IMG/VR virus record: IMGVR_UViG_3300017917_000305
Location: 1 to 57,216 of that record
Direction: 5' to 3' (one strand)
Source: a virus
DNA: 57,216 bases
The notes beneath the pieces are model-generated. The model worked only from the letters and a program-made list of their open reading frames with translations. It was not told where the DNA came from and did no database searches. A program made the translations under genes and the position numbers. Below are positions 53,228-57,216 of the stretch, piece after piece; positions within the stretch are counted from its first letter, which is position 1; each line of letters begins with the position of its first letter.

Positions 53228-53516
53228 TCGAATCTCCAATATCTTTTTTAAGCCTTTCAATATCGATCTTAAAGTCGATTTTCTTAATTTCTTCTTTGTA
53301 CTCTGCTAGTGTGTCTAGCAGCTTATCTGCAATGGAATCAGGATCAGTTTCATTAAGCTGATCTTTGATATTAATCTGCCATACTCTGCCATCGGCAAAC
53401 TCTAGATGTACCATTTCTAGATATGCCACTGGCATAGTATTCATATAAAGATCTTCAAATACTTCTGGCCATTCCTTGACAAGATGTCTTGGTGGTCTGA
53501 ACAAAGGATTAGGCAT
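53211..53516 (-). CDS. Conserved phage protein of unknown function
   Basis: A protein of 101 residues: NPLFRPPRHLVKEWPEVFED at the start, VAYLEMVHLEFADGRVWQIN in the middle, and a Lys/Glu-rich C-terminal helix (ADKLLDTLAEYKEEIKKIDF). The type is widespread in T4-like aquatic phages without known role. It is the last gene of the minus unit; its start overlaps the upstream gene by 8 bases and its end overlaps the convergent dehydrogenase gene by 17. Confidence 0.65.
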   Translation of the reverse strand: MPNPLFRPPRHLVKEWPEVFEDLYMNTMPVAYLEMVHLEFADGRVWQINIKDQLNETDPDSIADKLLDTLAEYKEEIKKIDFKIDIERLKKDIGDSTKSIL

Positions 53517-54165
53517 CAGCAGATTCTTTTACCTTTGCTGTTTTCTTTTGTGGAGGATCAAGTTCATCTGCTTGTTTACGAAGTTGTGCAGCTTCTTTAT
53601 ATAAAGCATCTGCTTGACTTCTATAAGATTTAGCAATGTCTTTGTCTGTTAATACTTCGTTAGATGCTGCTTGTGCTCTTACCGGAGCAGGAACATCGGG
53701 ATCGACATTCGGTGCTAGGTCAGTTACTTTAGCAATATCTTCAACTACTGCATCAGATTTTTTTGGAGCTCCTGATACAAAAGTATACAAGTCATCAACT
53801 GCACAATTTTTTTGCTCTGCAATCAACGCATTGAGCTGATGTAGGTCAATCGAATCCTGTGTGTTAGGAGTCATAACTACTAAGTCCGTTGGAACTTTTT
53901 GTAATCGATTGTCTGCTTGCATTGCCTGTAACATTGGTCGACCATCTGGAAAAGTACGAGTGAACATAATTTCGCCAAACTCAAATGCATCTTGTGCTTG
54001 ATCGGTTTCAACCACAGTCATAATACTATCGTGATATGAATCTGATAAATTAGCAACCGGAAGAACCAATGCCATATTTGCTTCGCCTGGCAATGTACGG
54101 AAAACAACAAGAAGTTTAGCCCCTGTGTTTTTCATTCTGCCAATGTGTTTTAATGACCTAGACAT
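53509..54165 (-). CDS. Conserved phage protein of unknown function with coiled C terminus
   Basis: A protein of 218 residues. The N-terminal 120 residues are the conserved part (MSRSLKHIGRMKNTGAKLLV, RTLPGEANMALVLPVANLSD, FGEIMFTRTFPDGRPML). Then follows LHQLNALIAEQKNCAVDDLY, a linker rich in Asp, Pro and Ala, and a C-terminal helix with Lys/Gln/Ala (YRSQADALYKEAAQLRKQAD). It has a perfect AAGGAGG site, so it is well translated. I recognise the conserved part from related phages but know no function. Confidence 0.65.
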   Translation of the reverse strand: MSRSLKHIGRMKNTGAKLLVVFRTLPGEANMALVLPVANLSDSYHDSIMTVVETDQAQDAFEFGEIMFTRTFPDGRPMLQAMQADNRLQKVPTDLVVMTPNTQDSIDLHQLNALIAEQKNCAVDDLYTFVSGAPKKSDAVVEDIAKVTDLAPNVDPDVPAPVRAQAASNEVLTDKDIAKSYRSQADALYKEAAQLRKQADELDPPQKKTAKVKESADA

Positions 54166-54166
54166 A

Positions 54167-54406
54167 TTATGCCTCCTTTTTAGCTACAGATTCAAGGAAG
54201 GTATTTAACTTATTAAAAGTCTTACCTACTGCCTCTAGTTCTGCTGCTTTAAACGCTCCTCGCTGTGTTGCAACTTCTACAATACTTTTTAGAGCAACTA
54301 GGTCACTGATATTTAAATCAGCTGACGCTGGCTGCGGTGCTTCTGGTGCCTGAGCAGGTTGGGTTGCTTGGGCAGTTTCTTGTGTGTCTTTAATTTCGTC
54401 TGACAT
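54167..54406 (-). CDS. Small conserved protein with Pro/Ala-rich N terminus
   Basis: A protein of 79 residues from ATG 54406. The first 30 residues are Gln/Ala/Pro-rich and disordered; the rest is a helical pair (ISDLVALKSIVEVATQRGAF, then KTFNKLNTFLESVAKK). The start shares one base with the upstream stop (TGATG), with AAGGAG before it. The next gene follows after a single base. The unit 54675-53211 is thus tightly coupled. No function known. Confidence 0.65.
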   Translation of the reverse strand: MSDEIKDTQETAQATQPAQAPEAPQPASADLNISDLVALKSIVEVATQRGAFKAAELEAVGKTFNKLNTFLESVAKKEA

Positions 54407-54675
54407 CAATTTCTCCTTAAATTTGAACAGGCTAACATAAAGTATGTTAATTCTTTTTGATCTTCAAACCCTACAAATATGGTAGATTTTAAATTACCAC
54501 TTTGATCGATACTTGGACTTCTAACTAAACAATAACGGCCTTTTAATTTAGTTTTAATCCAGTCTTCAATTCCTTCAAAAATTTCAGATTCTGTAATCTT
54601 TATTTTTGAAAAATGCGGAGGCAAAGTTTTTAATTTTCTTTGCTTCAACACGTCTATAGGATTTAACTCAAACAT
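54406..54675 (-). CDS. Small conserved protein of unknown function
   Basis: A protein of 89 residues: NPIDVLKQRKLKTLPPHFSK, a helix FEGIEDWIKTKLKGRYCLVR, and a beta part GNLKSTIFVGFEDQKELTYF. No motif of a known enzyme. The late box at 54684-54691 lies so close that its transcript would start only about three bases before the ATG, so the gene would be read nearly leaderless or only from longer transcripts. Confidence 0.6.
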   Translation of the reverse strand: MFELNPIDVLKQRKLKTLPPHFSKIKITESEIFEGIEDWIKTKLKGRYCLVRSPSIDQSGNLKSTIFVGFEDQKELTYFMLACSNLRRN

Positions 54676-54683
54676 CGTAAAAA

Positions 54684-54691
54684 TATTTATA
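54684..54691 (-). promoter_or_regulatory. Late promoter TATAAATA (minus strand)
   Basis: A perfect box on the minus strand, ending 9 bases before the ATG at 54675. It would feed the three genes after it. Confidence 0.65.
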
Positions 54692-54699
54692 TGGGTATA

Positions 54700-55101
54700 T
54701 TATTCTGGTAGGGATTCTTGGCTTAATCTTTTGGCAAGAGCTTTATTATAACCTAATTTTTTAATATCGCCTGAAAACAGGTATAATTCAAAGGCTGCTT
54801 TTTCTTTTAAAACCACAATATACTTCTTTGTTATGTAAAATGGTGAATCGATAAAGTTGTCTAACCAAACTAGAACCTGCGGAGTAAATGCAAACTCTTT
54901 AGGAAATTCTATTTTGTATGTTTTTATTTTAGCATACTCTTCAATAAATTTCAAGGCTTCTTCAGTCAATCGAAGACCGCCTTGATCTTTGTGACGGAAG
55001 TTCCACCACCATATGCCTTTGTACTGTTTAATGTTTGAGTCAGTGGCTTCTAAATTTGCCGCCTGTAAGAATACCCTAGTATAGGTATCCTTGATGTCCA
55101 T
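54700..55101 (-). CDS. Conserved phage protein of unknown function
   Basis: A protein of 133 residues with an aromatic signature KGIWWWNFRHKDQGGLRLTE near 28-47, a basic-hydrophobic centre (TPQVLVWLDNFIDSPFYITK) and a beta part KKYIVVLKEKAAFELYLF. Proteins of this kind are common in T4-like aquatic phages and unnamed. Its ATG follows the TAA of the upstream gene without a gap. Confidence 0.65.
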   Translation of the reverse strand: MDIKDTYTRVFLQAANLEATDSNIKQYKGIWWWNFRHKDQGGLRLTEEALKFIEEYAKIKTYKIEFPKEFAFTPQVLVWLDNFIDSPFYITKKYIVVLKEKAAFELYLFSGDIKKLGYNKALAKRLSQESLPE

Positions 55102-55386
55102 TTATTTTACCTCTTCGCCTGTTGTCAGTTTATAAACTGCGAAGTCGTTGGTCTTGAATAATTTGTTTAATTTTTTAGCAAGGTTATGTGCGTGTCCGGG
55201 ATTACTAAAACTTACCTTCTTGTATTTAGGTCCTGGGTAGCTGGCAACCAAGCTGCCACTTTTAAGGTTAAATGGCTGCCCTTTGTAGAATACTGCCCAG
55301 ATGGCTTCACTATCAAGGATCTGTTCAACTTTAAAGTTTTCCTTGTTAGCGTATTCTAGCAATATTCTAGGTTTTGGTCTACTCAT
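55102..55386 (-). CDS. Small conserved protein, translation likely controlled by 5' hairpin
   Basis: A protein of 94 residues: SRPKPRILLEYANKENFKVE, then AIWAVFYKGQPFNLKSGS and a basic helix AHNLAKKLNKLF. Unknown function; the pattern of short strands and basic patches may suit nucleic acid or protein binding. Its ATG is in the right arm of an 11-bp hairpin, and the AGGAAA ribosome site is in the loop (see 55385-55424). Confidence 0.62.
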   Translation of the reverse strand: MSRPKPRILLEYANKENFKVEQILDSEAIWAVFYKGQPFNLKSGSLVASYPGPKYKKVSFSNPGHAHNLAKKLNKLFKTNDFAVYKLTTGEEVK

Positions 55387-55424
55387 ATATACGTGTTTCC
55401 TAATTAACCACGTATATATTTATC
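55385..55424 (-). promoter_or_regulatory. Late promoter GATAAATA plus 11-bp hairpin over a translation start
   Basis: Minus strand: GATAAATA (55424-55417), then ATATATACGTG (55419-55409), a 13-base loop holding AGGAAA, and CACGTATATAT (55395-55385), whose last two bases are the AT of the start codon. Transcripts from far upstream contain the full stem. Late transcripts, starting near 55411, would lack most of the left arm and leave the start free. This is the scheme known for T4 lysozyme e and soc. Confidence 0.7.
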
Positions 55425-55428
55425 TTTG

Positions 55429-55677
55429 TTAGAACGTCCCGCCGTCGAACTTTACGTCGATTTTAGTAGTTGATTCGCGAATATCGGCTAGCATAGCGTG
55501 TATTTCCTGCACAGTTTGACCCAATTTGGAGGTCAAAATAGCTAATTCTGTAGTTAGGTCACGTGCTTCTTGAATTGATATGCGAATATCTTTTTGTTGC
55601 GACTTTTCTGCAGCCGCTACTCGTTGAATTAACTTTTCTACACTAGGTAAGTTAGTTGGAATATTATTTTGAGACAT
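55429..55677 (-). CDS. Small helical conserved protein
   Basis: A protein of 82 residues, mostly one or two helices (NLPSVEKLIQRVAAAEKSQQ, ARDLTTELAILTSKLGQTVQ, EIHAMLADIRES), ending with KFDGGTF. It is likely a coiled-coil oligomer. Its start overlaps the upstream gene by 14 bases. Function not known. Confidence 0.62.
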   Translation of the reverse strand: MSQNNIPTNLPSVEKLIQRVAAAEKSQQKDIRISIQEARDLTTELAILTSKLGQTVQEIHAMLADIRESTTKIDVKFDGGTF

Positions 55678-56140
55678 TTGATAGTACCTGTTTCATTTCA
55701 AGTTCAGTTTTAAAAGGTCCTTGATATGTGTATCTCTGCAAGGTAATTAATTTAGGACAAAAGGACTTGACCCAACCTTTATCAAATTTAATTACATAAT
55801 ATCCTGCGCAGTAAAGACTTTTTGAATCTTCGCTTTTAGTAAACAATGGTAACTTTTTACGAATGTCAAACATTGCATTGTGCGGAGTAGTACTTGTAGT
55901 ATATCCGTGTACTTCGTTTGGCAACGCATTGTTTGATTCTTTAACAATTTTTGCAATAAAGAATCCTTTGCCAAATTTCTTAGTAAGGCTTTCTTTATTA
56001 TCGTAGATTTCAATTCCGTCTTCGTTGCTCATAACAAACCGATTATCTTCGTTCTTTCGAAGTGTTGCTACTTTCTCACCGTCTTGTTCAACAATCCAAA
56101 ATTTGTCGTTGATAATTGGTTTAGCGTGTAAGTCTGTCAT
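55664..56140 (-). CDS. Conserved phage protein of unknown function
   Basis: A protein of 158 residues from ATG 56140, preferred over the open extension to 56203 because GGGAGG lies 5 bases before it and the extension runs into the RNase H gene. KPIINDKFWIVEQDGEKVAT opens a beta domain; FGKGFFIAKIVKES and LYCAGYYVIKFDKGWVKSFC follow, and the C-terminal TYQGPFKTELEMKQVLS is helical. Common in T4-like aquatic phages; no function known. Confidence 0.65.
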   Translation of the reverse strand: MTDLHAKPIINDKFWIVEQDGEKVATLRKNEDNRFVMSNEDGIEIYDNKESLTKKFGKGFFIAKIVKESNNALPNEVHGYTTSTTPHNAMFDIRKKLPLFTKSEDSKSLYCAGYYVIKFDKGWVKSFCPKLITLQRYTYQGPFKTELEMKQVLSNVSK

Positions 56141-56183
56141 AGGACCCTCCCAGCAATTTTTAGTTTTTGATTCACAAGTTGAT

Positions 56184-57185
56184 TCATAACGACACAGTTT
56201 CATTTACATATCTCGCATTTAATGGTTCAGCATAACTAGCTGCCTGATCCGCAATTTTTTTCAAATCGTATAAGTGACAAAATTTCATAAGTCTAATGCC
56301 AACCTGTGTGACATTTTTATTAGCACTAGTTGCCGCTGCAATTGTTTCTGTGATAATATTGCGAATGTCTGCAGGCTGATGTGATAGATCAATTAGTCGA
56401 CGATTGCGTTCGTAATCTTCTAACACACGATGCTCTTTGCCTTCGTGATCAGTCCAGCGTTGTAACATTAGATTATTCCAGTTGTATCCTTTAGTAAGTC
56501 GATCTTCAAACGCTTCTGTGAGACCAACTTTTTTACTAGTGCCTTTAGTACGCACTCCGGGGTAAGCACTGAACACATTATCGCTAGTGTCGCCACGCAT
56601 ACATTTCTCAAACAGTAACCATTCTGGATCGGGTGCTACTTTAGGTAACTGTGTTTTCTTGTCAATAATTGGCTTACCTTTGTCGTCAAAGTAACCTTCG
56701 TGTGTAATTGTAGTTTCCATTACACCGTTATATTGTTTAACATTAGGAGCAATTAACTGTACAAAATCTGTATCAGTTGAAATAATAACGTGATTATCGT
56801 TTGGATGACTTTGAATCCAGCCAGCAATTAAATCATCTGCCTCTAGTTGCGGATGTTGCATAACTGTACAATTAGTTTTTTCAGCAATAAAATCTTTAAA
56901 AGTATCAAATGCTTCCCAGAATACTTTTTCTTCTTCTTGCTCTCGTTCGTTGTGTGCCGCACGGGCATCACTGCGATTACGCTTATATGGCTCGTAGTAA
57001 TCTTTGCGCCAGCTTCTACCTTCTAAACAGAAAATAACGTGACTGCCTTCAAACTGCTGCCACGCTTTTCTAATTGAGTTTAGGGTAATATGAAACGCCA
57101 TACCGAGTTTAATATCGGCATCGCCATTGATAACGTGCCTTGCACGGAAAAACGTGTTAGCAGTATCAACTAAGATATATGTCAT
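56184..57185 (-). CDS. rnh: RNase H / 5'-3' FEN-type exonuclease
   Basis: A protein of 333 residues (T4 RNase H: 305). FEN acidic residues are present: D7 in ILVDTANTFFRARH, E115-A-D117-D118 with LIAGW, STD138-T-D140FVQL, and G198-D-T-S-D202-N. A segment with KDYYEPYKRNRS near 61-72 belongs to the clamp. The enzyme removes RNA primers and short flaps from the lagging strand in phage replication. Its terminal residues VNETVSL follow a helical C domain. The start is 31 bases from the window edge, so its promoter is not seen. Confidence 0.93.
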   Translation of the reverse strand: MTYILVDTANTFFRARHVINGDADIKLGMAFHITLNSIRKAWQQFEGSHVIFCLEGRSWRKDYYEPYKRNRSDARAAHNEREQEEEKVFWEAFDTFKDFIAEKTNCTVMQHPQLEADDLIAGWIQSHPNDNHVIISTDTDFVQLIAPNVKQYNGVMETTITHEGYFDDKGKPIIDKKTQLPKVAPDPEWLLFEKCMRGDTSDNVFSAYPGVRTKGTSKKVGLTEAFEDRLTKGYNWNNLMLQRWTDHEGKEHRVLEDYERNRRLIDLSHQPADIRNIITETIAAATSANKNVTQVGIRLMKFCHLYDLKKIADQAASYAEPLNARYVNETVSL

Positions 57186-57216
57186 TGATTATTCTTCTTT
57201 ACACTCTGTATGTCTA

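Noticed and set aside
56141-56203. N-terminal extension with a Cys-rich piece for 55664-56140
   Set aside because: It overlaps the RNase H gene end; the internal ATG has a strong GGGAGG site at the right spacing.
1-57216. CRISPR array, insertion sequence, integrase or attachment site
   Set aside because: No regularly spaced repeats, transposase, recombinase or flanking duplication was seen.

Overview
This window is a 57-kb piece of a large contractile-tailed phage of the T4-like (Straboviridae-related) type. It is AT-rich, compact and almost fully coding, with no host genes. The diagnosis rests on recognisable T4-type core genes: late sigma factor gp55, recombination nuclease gp46/gp47, a FEN-type RNase H, and baseplate genes gp26, gp48, gp53, gp5, gp25 and gp6. 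Late-promoter boxes of the TATAAATA type stand in front of many transcription units. Gene content (permuted radical SAM proteins, several glycosyltransferases, SGNH proteins, tail fibres with a shared N-terminal module) resembles phages of marine and freshwater bacterioplankton. The host cannot be named from this sequence.

Layout. 1-446 (-): start of a coiled-coil tail protein, probably the tape measure. 513-1594 (+): gp26-like hub/chaperone gene and a short downstream frame joined by what looks like a complete -1 frameshift signal. 1624-2493 (-): Ala/Pro/Lys-rich protein with a capsid-targeting-like N terminus. 2494-3008: the only long gene-free stretch, full of hairpins and with a plus-strand terminator, a candidate structured RNA. 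3009-7358 (-): GIY-YIG protein, small basic protein, gp46, gp47, gp55. 7441-17201 (+): baseplate block (gp48, gp53, hub, gp5, gp25, gp6). 17205-31064 (+): one 4,619-residue structural protein with an FG-GAP-like propeller and chitin-binding-like repeats. 31096-42163 (+): virion proteins including four paralogous tail fibres, a fibre-assembly-like chaperone and two paralogous unknowns.

42224-53227 is an accessory island centred on sugars and radical chemistry. Nine tightly overlapping plus-strand genes follow a late promoter that lies in the loop of a 9-bp inverted repeat: a small unknown, two pairs of GT-A-like glycosyltransferases, an unknown, two radical SAM proteins with their auxiliary Cys region at the N terminus, and an SGNH protein. 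Facing them are a second SGNH protein and a probable GT-B-like glycosyltransferase (-), then a UDP-sugar dehydrogenase (+). I infer a late-expressed pathway that builds or modifies a glycan, most economically on the fibres or baseplate encoded just upstream; the target is not shown by sequence.

53211-57185 (-) holds small conserved unknowns and the RNase H gene. Its intrinsic terminator lies inside the end of the convergent UDP-sugar dehydrogenase gene, and one gene (55102-55386) has an 11-bp 5' hairpin positioned so that late transcripts would lose one arm.

Regulation visible in sequence: ten good late-promoter boxes (plus one weak), two intrinsic terminators at convergent gene ends, extensive ATGA-type start/stop overlaps, and hairpins around several late promoters. 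Family assignments come from motif recognition only; no database search was run.
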